A stretch of 62,928 nt of DNA from SZUA-521 sp041738285 (lineage in GTDB: Bacteria; Pseudomonadota; Gammaproteobacteria; Pseudomonadales; Azotimanducaceae): assembly GCA_041738285.1 (NCBI GenBank), contig JBGSQB010000220.1, positions 1 through 62,928 of the forward strand. The letters run 5' to 3'. Of the stretch, positions 50,142 through 58,835 are shown piece after piece (position 1 is the stretch's first letter; the number at the start of each line of letters is the position of its first letter). A model generated the notes under the pieces. That model had not been told where the DNA came from. It saw only the letters and a program-made list of their open reading frames with translations, and did not search any database. The translations under genes and the position numbers were made by a program.

Positions 50142-51232
50142 GGTTTCGAAGCGCTGCGCTCGCTGGTGCGTTCATGGTGCTCGCAGGGTGCACATCCGAC
50201 GTCACACCGATTCTGAATTGCGTTGCCGCGGACAACTTGAAGCCCGACTGTCGTTTCCAGAATCCCGAGGATCTGGCGGCGACGCCGGGCGGACAGTGGC
50301 TCCTCGTGAGTCAGTTTGGCGCGATGGACGGCAGCCGGCCCGGCAGTATTGCCGCTTATCGGCCGGACATCGGCACCATCGAAGAGCTGTATCCGGTTGG
50401 CGAAATGGAGGACGTGCGGACATGGGGCGAGGCGAGCTGCGCAGCGCCCGATGCAGCGACCTTCGCGCCCCACGGCATCGATCTGGAAATACGTGACGAC
50501 GGCGCGCTCATGCTTCTGGTCGTCAATCACGGCGGTCGCGAGTCGATCGAGTTCTTCGCGGTCGAGGAGAGCGAAGCCGGGTTGGGTCTCGCCTGGCGCG
50601 GCTGTGCCGTGGGGCCGGAGGATGTCTACTTCAACGATGTGGTCGCCCGTCGTGATGGTGGCTTCTGGGTGACGCACATGATGCCCAAGTCCAGTCAGCG
50701 CTGGTCGCCATTGAAAGGGGCGCTGTTCGGCGCGGACACCGGCTTCGTGTACGCGTGGTCGGCCGCCAGCGGTTTTCGGCGCGTTCCCGGCACGGACGCG
50801 CCGATGCCGAACGGCATCGAAAAGTCGGCGGATGAGCGATTCATCTACGTCAACAGTTACCTCGGTGCAGAGGTCCGCAAGATCGATGTGGCAACGGGCG
50901 CGGTGGTCGCTCGAGCCGCTGCGTCGAACCCCGACAATCTGAGCTGGGCAGCCGACGGGCGCCTCTTAGTGGCATCACACACCGACTCCATCGGTGAGTT
51001 CCTCGCCTGCGGCGACCTCGCCGAGGGTGCCTGCGGATTCGCCTTCGAAATCCTCGCCCTCGATGCGGACACATTGCAGGGGTATGCATGGCTTGCGCAT
51101 CGCGGCGCGCCCATGGGCGGCGCAACGGTGGCCGTGCAGCTCGGTGACAGCCTCTATCTCGGCTCGTTCGCCGGGGATCGCATCACCCGCTGGCGCATCC
51201 CGCAGGTAGAGGAATTGCCTGTTACCGATTGA
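50138..51232 (+). CDS. SMP-30/NHL-like lipoprotein
   Basis: This is a 364-residue protein with a lipobox signal (ALAGAFMVLAGC). Beta-propeller strands follow, such as NPEDLAATPGGQWLLVSQFG, FAPHGIDLEIRDDGALMLLVVNHGG, VYFNDVVARRDGGFWVTHMM, MPNGIEKSADERFIYVNSYLGAEVRKIDV and ADGRLLVASHTDS. This recalls gluconolactonase/SMP-30 and arylesterase-like calcium proteins. ATGA overlap at 50138 defines the start; the longer frame from 50057 lies in the membrane gene. It ends the LacZ-led chain and converges with the thioesterase gene. Confidence 0.85.
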   Translation: MRFRSAALAGAFMVLAGCTSDVTPILNCVAADNLKPDCRFQNPEDLAATPGGQWLLVSQFGAMDGSRPGSIAAYRPDIGTIEELYPVGEMEDVRTWGEASCAAPDAATFAPHGIDLEIRDDGALMLLVVNHGGRESIEFFAVEESEAGLGLAWRGCAVGPEDVYFNDVVARRDGGFWVTHMMPKSSQRWSPLKGALFGADTGFVYAWSAASGFRRVPGTDAPMPNGIEKSADERFIYVNSYLGAEVRKIDVATGAVVARAAASNPDNLSWAADGRLLVASHTDSIGEFLACGDLAEGACGFAFEILALDADTLQGYAWLAHRGAPMGGATVAVQLGDSLYLGSFAGDRITRWRIPQVEELPVTD

Positions 51233-51668
51233 GCCGAATGGCGTAGTCACCGCGAAAGCGCGCCGCCTCGGCGCCGTTTGCGGCAATCGAGCATTCGAGC
51301 GGAAAGCGGCACTTACCATCGCGCAGTAGTGCGTCGAGAGCCCGTGCGTGCGCGACTGCGTCGAACCAGCAGCGCGCGTTGATATCCTCTGCCACGGGCT
51401 TGGAATAGTCGATGTTGCCCGAGGCGATGACGATGCTCGCATCGATCGCTCGTGTCTTCAGCTGCAGCCAGGTCATGCCCCAACCCGTGAGTGCTGCCAC
51501 CGCGTAAAGGCTGCCGGCGAATGCGGTGCCGTGCACGTTGATGTTCGGCGTCAGCGCAGCGCGTACATCGAACACGTCGTCCTCGAACGCGATGACGTGA
51601 ATCCCCATTGCTTTGGAGATGGGGATTTCGCTGTGCCACGTCCGCTCGAGTTCTTCAGTGAGTTTCAT
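51222..51668 (-). CDS. Thioesterase (YiiD C-terminal-like)
   Basis: This is a 148-residue hot-dog-fold protein. Residues EELERTWHSEIPISKAMGIHVIAFEDDVFDVRAALTPNINVHGTAFAGSLYAVAALTGWGMTWLQLK match the TIGR02447-type thioesterase, with the conserved NVHGTAFAGSLYA segment. The remaining half follows the family. It hydrolyses an acyl-CoA of unknown identity. It lies 18 bases downstream of the amidase gene, so may be co-transcribed, and its 3' end overlaps the NHL-like gene. Confidence 0.85.
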   Translation of the reverse strand: MKLTEELERTWHSEIPISKAMGIHVIAFEDDVFDVRAALTPNINVHGTAFAGSLYAVAALTGWGMTWLQLKTRAIDASIVIASGNIDYSKPVAEDINARCWFDAVAHARALDALLRDGKCRFPLECSIAANGAEAARFRGDYAIRLNR

Positions 51669-51686
51669 AGCGCCGCAGTATAGCCG

Positions 51687-53096
51687 TCAGAGATGGTCGA
51701 GCATCGGCAGACGGGCAGCGAAGCCGGTTTGTGCTTCGATCCGGCTCGCAAAGGCGAGCAGTCGTGCTTCAGCACGTGGTCGCGCCGTGATCTGCAGGCC
51801 GATCGGCAAGCCATCATCGCTGAATCCGCCGGGGATCGAGATCGATGGACACCCGGTGACGGTGAGCTGCGCGCAGCTCTGCATCCAGTCGAGGTAATCC
51901 GTCATTGTGACACCATCGATCTCGCGCACGTATGGCTCATCGACGGAGAAGGGCAGCACTTGTGTGGTTGGGCTCAGCAGAAAGTCGTAGCGATCGAAGA
52001 AACTGGCCACACGTTGAAGCAATGCGGCCCGTTCACTCCAGGCGCGGTCGATGTCCGCCATCGTCAGTGCTTCTCCGGCTTCGAGGTTCCAGATGATCGT
52101 GTCTTTGAGCTGCGCTCGCTCGGCGGGTGGCAACAATGCAAAGCGCTCGCGAAATGAGTTCGCGCGCAGCACATGGAAGATCTCGCGAGCGCCAGTGAGA
52201 TCGGGCGCATCGAGTTCGACGCGAGCGCCCATCGAGCCCACGGCGCGGCCCATCGCCTCCATCGCGGCCCGGATCGGTGCAACGACCGGCAGGCCACCGA
52301 GGGTCGGTGTCAGCGCAACCCGCAGCGAGCGCGGATCGATGTCGGCGACCGGATAGAAGGTGCTGCCCGGTTCGCCGAGTGCGAGTGGGACCCGGGGATC
52401 ATCCCCCACCAGCGTCGACAACATCAATGCAACGTCGGCAACAGTCCGTGCCATCGGCCCCTGTACCGGCATGTCGAACCACGGATTTCGCGATGGAAAG
52501 GCAGGCACGCGCCCGGGCGTGGGTCGCAGGCCCACCACGTTGCAGAACGCGGCGGGGTTACGCAGTGATCCACCGAAATCGCTGCCGTCGGCGACGGGTA
52601 GCAGTCGCGCAGCCAACGCGGCCGCAGCACCGCCGCTGGAGCCGCCGCAGGTCATGTCGAGGTCGTACGGATTCCGCGTAGCTCCGAACACGGTGTTGAA
52701 TGTCTGCGAGCCGGCGCCAAACTCCGGCACATTCGTCTTGCCGAGGCAGACGGCCCCCGCCGCGCGTAGACGCGTCACAATCAGATCATCCGTGTCGGGG
52801 ATGTGATTCGCATACAGGGGTGAACCAAACGTCGTGCGGATGCCGGCGGTGAGCACGAGATCCTTGTGTGCAATCGGCAGCCCGTAGAGCGGCGGTGGCT
52901 GCGCGGGAAAGTCGGTGTCGAACTGACGCGCCTGCCGCATCGCCCGATCAGCGGCGAGACTCACGATGGCGTTCAGATGGGGATTGAGGCGACCAATGCG
53001 ATCCAGATGCGCGTCGAGCAATTCGGCGCAACTCACTTCGCGGCTGCGCACGCGCGCAGCCATGCTGACGGCGGACTCGAAGCACAGGTCGTTCAT
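51687..53096 (-). CDS. Amidase signature family protein
   Basis: This is a 469-residue enzyme. PIAHKDLVLTAGIRTTFGS carries the catalytic Lys, CGGSSGGAAAALAA the cis-Ser, and DGSDFGGSLRNPAAFCNVVGL the nucleophile Ser. It is a distinct paralogue of the 12507 amidase. MNDLCFESAV at 53096 is preferred to the earlier start at 53282, whose extra residues overlap the divergent small gene. It could hydrolyse amides for nitrogen or xenobiotic degradation; no carrier genes accompany it. Confidence 0.9.
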   Translation of the reverse strand: MNDLCFESAVSMAARVRSREVSCAELLDAHLDRIGRLNPHLNAIVSLAADRAMRQARQFDTDFPAQPPPLYGLPIAHKDLVLTAGIRTTFGSPLYANHIPDTDDLIVTRLRAAGAVCLGKTNVPEFGAGSQTFNTVFGATRNPYDLDMTCGGSSGGAAAALAARLLPVADGSDFGGSLRNPAAFCNVVGLRPTPGRVPAFPSRNPWFDMPVQGPMARTVADVALMLSTLVGDDPRVPLALGEPGSTFYPVADIDPRSLRVALTPTLGGLPVVAPIRAAMEAMGRAVGSMGARVELDAPDLTGAREIFHVLRANSFRERFALLPPAERAQLKDTIIWNLEAGEALTMADIDRAWSERAALLQRVASFFDRYDFLLSPTTQVLPFSVDEPYVREIDGVTMTDYLDWMQSCAQLTVTGCPSISIPGGFSDDGLPIGLQITARPRAEARLLAFASRIEAQTGFAARLPMLDHL

Positions 53097-53114
53097 CAGT
53101 GACCCACTCCCGCT

Positions 53115-53426
53115 ATGATCGTGGTATGTAACGACATGCCGCGCTTGGACATGGCCATCAGCGTGACCCTCACCGATGCGAACTCCTACCAGGTCGTGGT
53201 CGACGGTGCGACCGAGACCAGCCACCAGGTGCACATGAGCCAGGCCTACTACCGACAGCTGTGCCGTGGCCAGGTGACCCATGAGTGGGTCATCGTGCAG
53301 GCATTCCGATTCTTGCTCGAGCGTGAACCCAACACCATGATTCAGCGCGCGTTCGACCTACCAGTGATCGGCCAGTACTTCCCGGAGTTCGAAGCGGACA
53401 TGGCCGACCGGCTGGGACTCAGGTAA
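53115..53426 (+). CDS. Small conserved hypothetical protein
   Basis: This is a 103-residue soluble protein. MAISVTLTDANSYQVVVDGATETSHQVHMSQAYYRQLCRGQVTHEWVIVQAFRFLLEREPNTMIQRAFDLPVIGQYFPEFE has the look of a compact alpha/beta protein with a conserved ...REPNTMI-F-LPVI motif. ATG 53115 or MPRLDM at 53136 may be the start. It is divergent from the amidase by 18 bases and convergent with the nitroreductase by 3 bases. No function known to me. Confidence 0.7.
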   Translation: MIVVCNDMPRLDMAISVTLTDANSYQVVVDGATETSHQVHMSQAYYRQLCRGQVTHEWVIVQAFRFLLEREPNTMIQRAFDLPVIGQYFPEFEADMADRLGLR

Positions 53427-53429
53427 GTC

Positions 53430-54068
53430 CTACCACTTGTCCCAATGCGTGATGTTGGCGATCGGTGGACGCTCGGCGCGTTTGAAGTCAGTGCCTTTGG
53501 TGTACGCAACCGGTAGCAGCGCCACCTGCATCACGTCGTCGGGAATGCCAAGGATGGCAGCCGCATCCTTTTCGTGAAGCAGATGCAGCGTCGTCAGCAC
53601 GGAACCAAGGCCCCGGGCGCGCAGCGCCAGTTGAAAGCTCCACACCGCCGGAAAGATCGAACCGAAGAAGCCCGCCATCATGACTGGGGATGCGCCATCG
53701 GCGGGACGACCCTGCACGCAGGGAATCAGATGCACCGGCGCCCGGTGCAGGTTCTCCATGAGAAACATGGCCGATTCGAACACGCGTTTGGTCTGGGTAT
53801 TGCCACCCTTGGCCGCCTGCTCGCCCGCGGCGGTCAGATAAGCCTCGCCACCTTTGCGGTACAGATCCGCCAGTGCCTTGCGTTTTGCGGCATCTTCCAC
53901 CACCAGCCATCGCCAGCCTTGGCTGTTCGAGCCGGTCGGTGCCTGCACCGCCAGTTCCAGGCACTCGTTGATGACGGCGCGCGGCACCTTCTTGTCGAAG
54001 TCCAGGCGCTTGCGCACGGCGCGGGTGGTCGCGAGCAGCTCGTCGGTCATGGCGATGTCGAATTTCAC
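53430..54068 (-). CDS. Nitroreductase family protein
   Basis: This is a 212-residue FMN oxidoreductase. TTRAVRKRLDFDKKVPRAVINECLELAVQAPTGSNSQGWRWLVVED is the standard FMN-binding opening. FQLALRARGLGSVLTTLHLLHEKDAAAILGIPDDVMQVALLPVAYTKG is the characteristic C-terminal half. GTG 54068 follows GGAGG, and the longer frame to 54392 lacks family support. It may reduce nitroaromatics or quinones with NAD(P)H. Confidence 0.9.
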   Translation of the reverse strand: MKFDIAMTDELLATTRAVRKRLDFDKKVPRAVINECLELAVQAPTGSNSQGWRWLVVEDAAKRKALADLYRKGGEAYLTAAGEQAAKGGNTQTKRVFESAMFLMENLHRAPVHLIPCVQGRPADGASPVMMAGFFGSIFPAVWSFQLALRARGLGSVLTTLHLLHEKDAAAILGIPDDVMQVALLPVAYTKGTDFKRAERPPIANITHWDKW

Positions 54069-54264
54069 GTAGGGCCTCCAATTGCATGATTGATCGTCGC
54101 TAGTCCGGGATGCTAACCCAACTGCGCGCTCGAGTGCCGGACTGCGGAACTTGGCCCGCGACGCTGGCTCAGTGTGGTGACGTTCATGGCGAGTCGCGCT
54201 GCCAATCGGCGGGAGGGTTTCGCTCGATGCGTTATGCTCGAGGTCACGACATTGGGGAACGGGC

Positions 54265-55560
54265 ATGAAGAACATATTGATTGCAGCTCTGGCGTGGCTG
54301 TGGAGCGCTTCGGTTGCTGCTGATTTCGATGCGCAGGTTGGCGCCGCAGCGCGCGCAGTCGAGACGGATGTCATCGCCTGGCGGCGTGACATTCACCAGC
54401 ATCCGGAGCTTTCGAATCGCGAGACGCGCACGGCGGCGCTGGTTGCCAAGCACTTGCGGAACCTTGGCATGGAGGTGCGCACCGGGGTCGCGCATACCGG
54501 TGTGGTCGGGGTGCTGCGCGGTGGCAAGGCGGGTGGCGTGGTGGCACTGCGCGCGGACATGGATGCGCTGCCGGTCAAGGAGCAAACCGGATTGCCGTTC
54601 GCATCGAGCCAGACCAGTGATTACATCGGTCAAAGCGTCGGCGTGATGCATGCCTGCGGCCATGACAACCACGTCGCCATACTCATGGGTGTTGCCACCG
54701 TGCTTGCGGGCATGCGCGAATCGATTCCCGGTACGGTGAAGTTCATCTTCCAGCCTGCGGAAGAGGGTGCGCCGCCGGGTGAAGACGGAGGCGCCGACAT
54801 GATGATTCGCGAAGGCGTGCTCGAAAACCCGAAGGTCGATGCGATATTCGGTCTGCACGTGATGCAGTTCGGTACCGCAGGTCAGGTGTCGCTGCGGGCG
54901 CTCGGCGCCATGGCCAGCGCCGACCGCTTCGAACTCACGATCACCGGTCGGCAAACTCATGGAGCGATGCCATGGGCCGGCGTCGATCCGATCGTCGTCG
55001 GCGCGCAGATCGTGACGGCCTATCAGAGCATCGTCAGCCGCAACGTCGACATCACCGCAGCGCCCGCGATCGTGACCGTCGGCACCTTCAATGCCGGCGT
55101 GCGCAACAACATCATCCCCGACAGGGCGAGTCTGACGGGCACCATTCGAACTTTCGATCCGGGGGTGCAGCAGCTCATCCATGACCGGATGCGCGGCATC
55201 GCAACCGGCATTGCCGAGAGCATGGGCGCAACGGCTGAATTGACGATCCAGAAGGCGACGCCGGTCACGTTCAATGACGCGGCTTTGACGCGTCGTATGC
55301 GCCCCACGCTGGAACGGGTCTATGGCACGACGAACGTCCTCGATAGCGCCCTCGTCACGGGCGCGGAAGACTTTGCGTTCTACCAGCAGCACGTGCCTGG
55401 CCTCTTCTTCTTCCTCGGTGTACGACCGTCCTCGGTGTCGGCCGCAAACGCCGTCCCGAATCATTCGCCCTTCTTCGATGCCGACGAAGCGGCCCTCGTC
55501 GATGGTGTCAGGGCCATGAGCAGCCTTGCGCTCGACTACTTATCGTCGCCCTCACCGTGA
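54265..55560 (+). CDS. M20-family amidohydrolase (hippurate/IAA-amino acid hydrolase type), exported
   Basis: This is a 431-residue zinc peptidase with a signal peptide MKNILIAALAWLWSASVAA. WRRDIHQHPELSNRETRTAALVAKHLRNLGMEVRTGVAHTGVVGVL opens the M20D fold. GVVALRADMDALPVKEQ and MHACGHDNHVAILMGVATVL supply metal ligands, and IFQPAEEGAPPGEDGGADMMI the catalytic Glu. It hydrolyses N-acyl amino acids; members are active in the periplasm when a signal is present. It is monocistronic. Confidence 0.93.
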   Translation: MKNILIAALAWLWSASVAADFDAQVGAAARAVETDVIAWRRDIHQHPELSNRETRTAALVAKHLRNLGMEVRTGVAHTGVVGVLRGGKAGGVVALRADMDALPVKEQTGLPFASSQTSDYIGQSVGVMHACGHDNHVAILMGVATVLAGMRESIPGTVKFIFQPAEEGAPPGEDGGADMMIREGVLENPKVDAIFGLHVMQFGTAGQVSLRALGAMASADRFELTITGRQTHGAMPWAGVDPIVVGAQIVTAYQSIVSRNVDITAAPAIVTVGTFNAGVRNNIIPDRASLTGTIRTFDPGVQQLIHDRMRGIATGIAESMGATAELTIQKATPVTFNDAALTRRMRPTLERVYGTTNVLDSALVTGAEDFAFYQQHVPGLFFFLGVRPSSVSAANAVPNHSPFFDADEAALVDGVRAMSSLALDYLSSPSP

Positions 55561-55668
55561 CTTGGTGCCGGAAAACTGCCAGGCGGGCGGAGGAGATGTG
55601 ACGAGCGTCCCATCGGCAGATGCGTCGCCGCTTAGAATCTGCCGATGACCGCGTGGCCGGGATGACAC

Positions 55669-57678
55669 GTGTATAGATGGGCAATCGCTGCACTGCTGGC
55701 GTTGGCCGCCCTGGCAGTCAGCCTGTGGCCAACGATCGCCCGTGGCGATCTGGCTAACCCCACCTGGTTCAATCCTGCCTGGCACTACCGCGTGCCGATC
55801 ACCATTCCCGGTACGGCGGCGGTCAACTCCACAATCGTGCTCAATGTCGACTTCCATGCCGTGCTTGCGCAGCTCGACATCAACGCGGCCGGAGTGAACT
55901 TCGATGAACTCTCGCCACGCGTAGTGCGCCCAAACGGGACGACGGCGGCCGTGCAGGAATTCAGCGATCGTGTGTTCAACAACGCGCTCGATGCTGCCAA
56001 CAACGGCCGCGGTGAGGTGCGCTTCCTGCTGCAGGATGCACCGGCGGCGGGCGTCTATTACCTCTATTTCGACATCATCGGCAACGGCGCGAAAGCTGCG
56101 AATCCGGCAGCGCCCATCAACGGCAACTTCGAGAACTCGGCCGGATCCGTGCCCACTTCGTGGGTGCGATCTGCACTGAACGCAAACGGCGCGCAGAACA
56201 ACGAGGTCTATCGCACGGCGCTTGGCAGCACCACGACGGTCGCAGCCGGATGCAACACCAGCGCGGCATCGACGAGTACCTCGCCGCTGAGTAGTGCGGG
56301 GGTTGCAACGGGTGAAGCCTGGGCACTGCTCGGCTATCGCGACAACTGCGAAGATGGCAATGGCAGCAGCGAAACCATCCGGCTATCCCGGGACATCGCG
56401 GTGCCGGCAGGTGCAGCGGCTGGCAACCTCACCTTCAATTTTCAGGTGCAGGGCTGGGACGGGATCTCATCGTCCACTACCTATGATTGGGTTGTGTTCT
56501 ACGTCAACGGCACGCCGGTGACCCACACCGGGCTCGGCATCAACAACGCACCGGCGCCGCAGCTGACGATCAATGCCAATCGGTTGGGTCGAAACGGCTA
56601 CAGCGCAACGTATCTGGACCACGGTTGGAAACTCGCGACCTTGAACCTCGCACCCTATGCCGGGACGACAATCAACTTCCGCATGGAGACCGTTTTCTAT
56701 AGCGGCGACAACGGCTATCGCTCTTGGTTGAAAATCGATGATGTGGCATGGAGCGTTCAGAGCGGCACGCTCGGTCAGCCACAAGCCTTCGGCGCCAACG
56801 TGATCAGCCCCAACGACACCACTGTGGGGCCGGCATCGGTGCTCACGGCCAATCAGCCGGTGTTGCTACGCACGCGCGTCGATGCGACCGCAAGCTCGGT
56901 ACGGGCGGACATCTACGATCACAACGGTACGTTGGTCGCCGCCAACCGACTGATGTTCGACGACGGCACCCACGGTGATGCAGCTGCGGGCGACCGGATC
57001 TTCACCAACGACGGCTCGGTGCCCGCGGATCCGACCTATGTGATCGCACCGACCGACCCGCAGGGCAACGCCTGGCGCGTGCGCACGTTTGCGCGGGATG
57101 CGTCGGTTTCATTGAGCGGCGCGGGCAACAACGGACTCGTGCGCAGGCCTGGCCAGCCCGCGACCCCCCTGACTCAAGCGAACTTCTTCAACATCGATGA
57201 CCAGGTGTTCACGGTCGCATTCACCCGCATCGAGGTGACAAAGTCGGCGGCCACGGTGCGTGACCCCATCAATGGTGCGGTGCTGCCGAAAGCCATACCC
57301 GGTGCGTGGGCCCAATATACGGTCACGGTCGTCAATCGCGGTCCCGGGAGCGCCGACAGTAATTCGGTGATAGTAGTCGACACATTGCCGGCCGCCGTCA
57401 CAGCGCTGTGCGTCACGACGGCATGCAGCGGCGCGGCAACGCCAATCGCGTTCGACGACAGCGCATCCCCCGTACCGACGGGACTCACCTTCGTCTATAC
57501 GACGCACGTGACGTACTCGACCGATGGCGTTGCCTTCACCTACGTACCGGTGCCCGATGCCGCCGGCTTCGACACGGCCATCACGCATTTACGCATCGCA
57601 CCCGCAGGGCCGATGAATCCGCCCACGGTGGCCGGTGATCCCTCCTTCGTGCTGCGCTACGTGGTGCGGGTGGACTAA
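55669..57678 (+). CDS. Large secreted multidomain protein (DUF11-like C-terminus)
   Basis: This is a 669-residue protein that starts at GTG 55669 with a signal peptide (YRWAIAALLALAALAVSLWPTIARG). The N-terminal part WFNPAWHYRVPITIPGTAAVNSTIVLNVDFHAVLAQLD is DUF2341-like. A jelly-roll domain around 150-350 follows, then DVYDHNG-type and VFTVAFTRIEVTKSAATVRDP repeats. A DUF11-like stretch AQYTVTVVNRGPGSADSNSVIVVDTLPAAVTALC precedes the end. Such modules are used for surface adhesion. No anchor or sorting signal is visible. A repeat-bearing inverted element follows the stop. Confidence 0.8.
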   Translation: MYRWAIAALLALAALAVSLWPTIARGDLANPTWFNPAWHYRVPITIPGTAAVNSTIVLNVDFHAVLAQLDINAAGVNFDELSPRVVRPNGTTAAVQEFSDRVFNNALDAANNGRGEVRFLLQDAPAAGVYYLYFDIIGNGAKAANPAAPINGNFENSAGSVPTSWVRSALNANGAQNNEVYRTALGSTTTVAAGCNTSAASTSTSPLSSAGVATGEAWALLGYRDNCEDGNGSSETIRLSRDIAVPAGAAAGNLTFNFQVQGWDGISSSTTYDWVVFYVNGTPVTHTGLGINNAPAPQLTINANRLGRNGYSATYLDHGWKLATLNLAPYAGTTINFRMETVFYSGDNGYRSWLKIDDVAWSVQSGTLGQPQAFGANVISPNDTTVGPASVLTANQPVLLRTRVDATASSVRADIYDHNGTLVAANRLMFDDGTHGDAAAGDRIFTNDGSVPADPTYVIAPTDPQGNAWRVRTFARDASVSLSGAGNNGLVRRPGQPATPLTQANFFNIDDQVFTVAFTRIEVTKSAATVRDPINGAVLPKAIPGAWAQYTVTVVNRGPGSADSNSVIVVDTLPAAVTALCVTTACSGAATPIAFDDSASPVPTGLTFVYTTHVTYSTDGVAFTYVPVPDAAGFDTAITHLRIAPAGPMNPPTVAGDPSFVLRYVVRVD

Positions 57679-57687
57679 AGGAGAAAC

Positions 57688-57764
57688 AGGGGACAGTTGA
57701 CCTATTTCGCAAGTGGCGTTTGGCTGATCGAGTCCGCGGCCGAAAAATAGGTCAACTGTCCCCT
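57688..57764. repeat. Inverted pair of the AGGGGACAGTTGACCTATTT repeat
   Basis: AGGGGACAGTTGACCTATTT at 57688-57707 is exactly complementary to 57745-57764, separated by a 37-base centre. The same unit is at 624-643 near the window start. The pair sits between two convergent genes and can form a long hairpin, and so may act as a terminator or REP-type element. Confidence 0.85.
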
Positions 57765-57769
57765 ATTTC

Positions 57770-58777
57770 TCACTGCCCAAACCGACTCGCGCCTTCGAGG
57801 AACTTCAGTTCAGCCGCCGTGCTCACCCGGCGCAACACTGCATTGCGATGGGGGAATCGGCCGAAGCGCGCGATGATGTCCCGATGCGCGTTGACGTGAT
57901 GCAGAAATGAGTCGGTGACGTGTCGATGCTCCGCAGGCGTTTCATCGCGCAGGGCGGTGAAGAGGCGCAGGCACTCGGCCTGATCGGCCAACGACTCGGC
58001 GTGTTCGAAAGGCAGGTAGAAGAAGACGCGCTCGTCATGCGCGAGCTTGCGATCGAAACCGGACGCAACGCCGACCCGTGCCGCGGCGAGTGCAAGGGCA
58101 TCGGTCGCGAACGCCTGTCTCGTGCCACGGTGAACCTGTCGCGAGAACTGGTCAGTGACGATGATGAAGGCGAGCGTGCCGCGGGCGCTTGCGCGCCAAT
58201 TCTGCAACTGCCCGGTCGCCGCGGCGGTCAACAGTGGTGCAAATCGCACGCGAATCCCTTCATCCAATGCGGGCGATGATTCGAACCATTGCTTGCGCTT
58301 GGCATCCGCTGCAAAGCCATCGGTGAGTGGCCCGAACCAGAATTCGTGTACTGATTCGATGTCTCGCGCGGAACGGGCGATGCCCCGCAATACCTCGAGG
58401 GCTTCGGCGGCGCGATCGGCGGGTACGAAGAAGTGATCGCGCCTGAGCCCAGCAATGGGATTGACGGCGATGCCGCGCGCAGCGAGCTCGCCGCTGATCC
58501 GCGCCATCACTCCCACGGCGTCGAGGTCGGTGTCAATACCGGGATCGATACGGTGCCAGCGCGGTGATGACTGTGGCACTACGACGCCTGCGGCGCGCAG
58601 CCGTTCTTCATCGCCAACGAGTGTTGTGCCTTCGCGCTCTCGAATGATGGCGAAACACGCGTCGAATCCACGCGGTGGCCCATCGCTTGCGGCGAACACG
58701 TACGTGATCGGATCGAGCTGCGGATACATGCCCGCGAGCGTGGCATTGAGCTGGTCGTTGAGTCCTTCGGCTGGCAT
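57770..58777 (-). CDS. ACT-like domain fused to DUF924 domain
   Basis: This is a 335-residue protein with two parts. Residues 1-135 (QLNATLAGMYPQLDPITYVFAASDGPPRGFDACFAIIREREGTTLVGDEERLRAAGVV to DHFFVPADRAAEALEVLRGIA) resemble an ACT/CASTOR-like regulatory pair found as a separate protein in many bacteria. From about 147 a DUF924 domain starts at SVHEFWFGPLTDGFAADAKRKQWFESSPALDEGIRVRFAPLL and runs to FGRFPHRNAVLRRVSTAAELKFLE, with the conserved DQFSRQVHRGT. No activity is known for either. MPAEGLND at 58777 is chosen over the non-conserved long start at 59206. Confidence 0.82.
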   Translation of the reverse strand: MPAEGLNDQLNATLAGMYPQLDPITYVFAASDGPPRGFDACFAIIREREGTTLVGDEERLRAAGVVVPQSSPRWHRIDPGIDTDLDAVGVMARISGELAARGIAVNPIAGLRRDHFFVPADRAAEALEVLRGIARSARDIESVHEFWFGPLTDGFAADAKRKQWFESSPALDEGIRVRFAPLLTAAATGQLQNWRASARGTLAFIIVTDQFSRQVHRGTRQAFATDALALAAARVGVASGFDRKLAHDERVFFYLPFEHAESLADQAECLRLFTALRDETPAEHRHVTDSFLHHVNAHRDIIARFGRFPHRNAVLRRVSTAAELKFLEGASRFGQ

Positions 58778-58835
58778 GGGCAAGAATGCGTGCCAATACT
58801 GATGGGAATGGGTCTGGATTGTGGAAGGTGAACGG

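Noticed and set aside
54244..55464. 406-codon minus-strand frame inside the M20 hydrolase
   Set aside because: This is a shadow of a gene with full zinc ligands; the antisense protein is Arg/His-rich and unlike any family.
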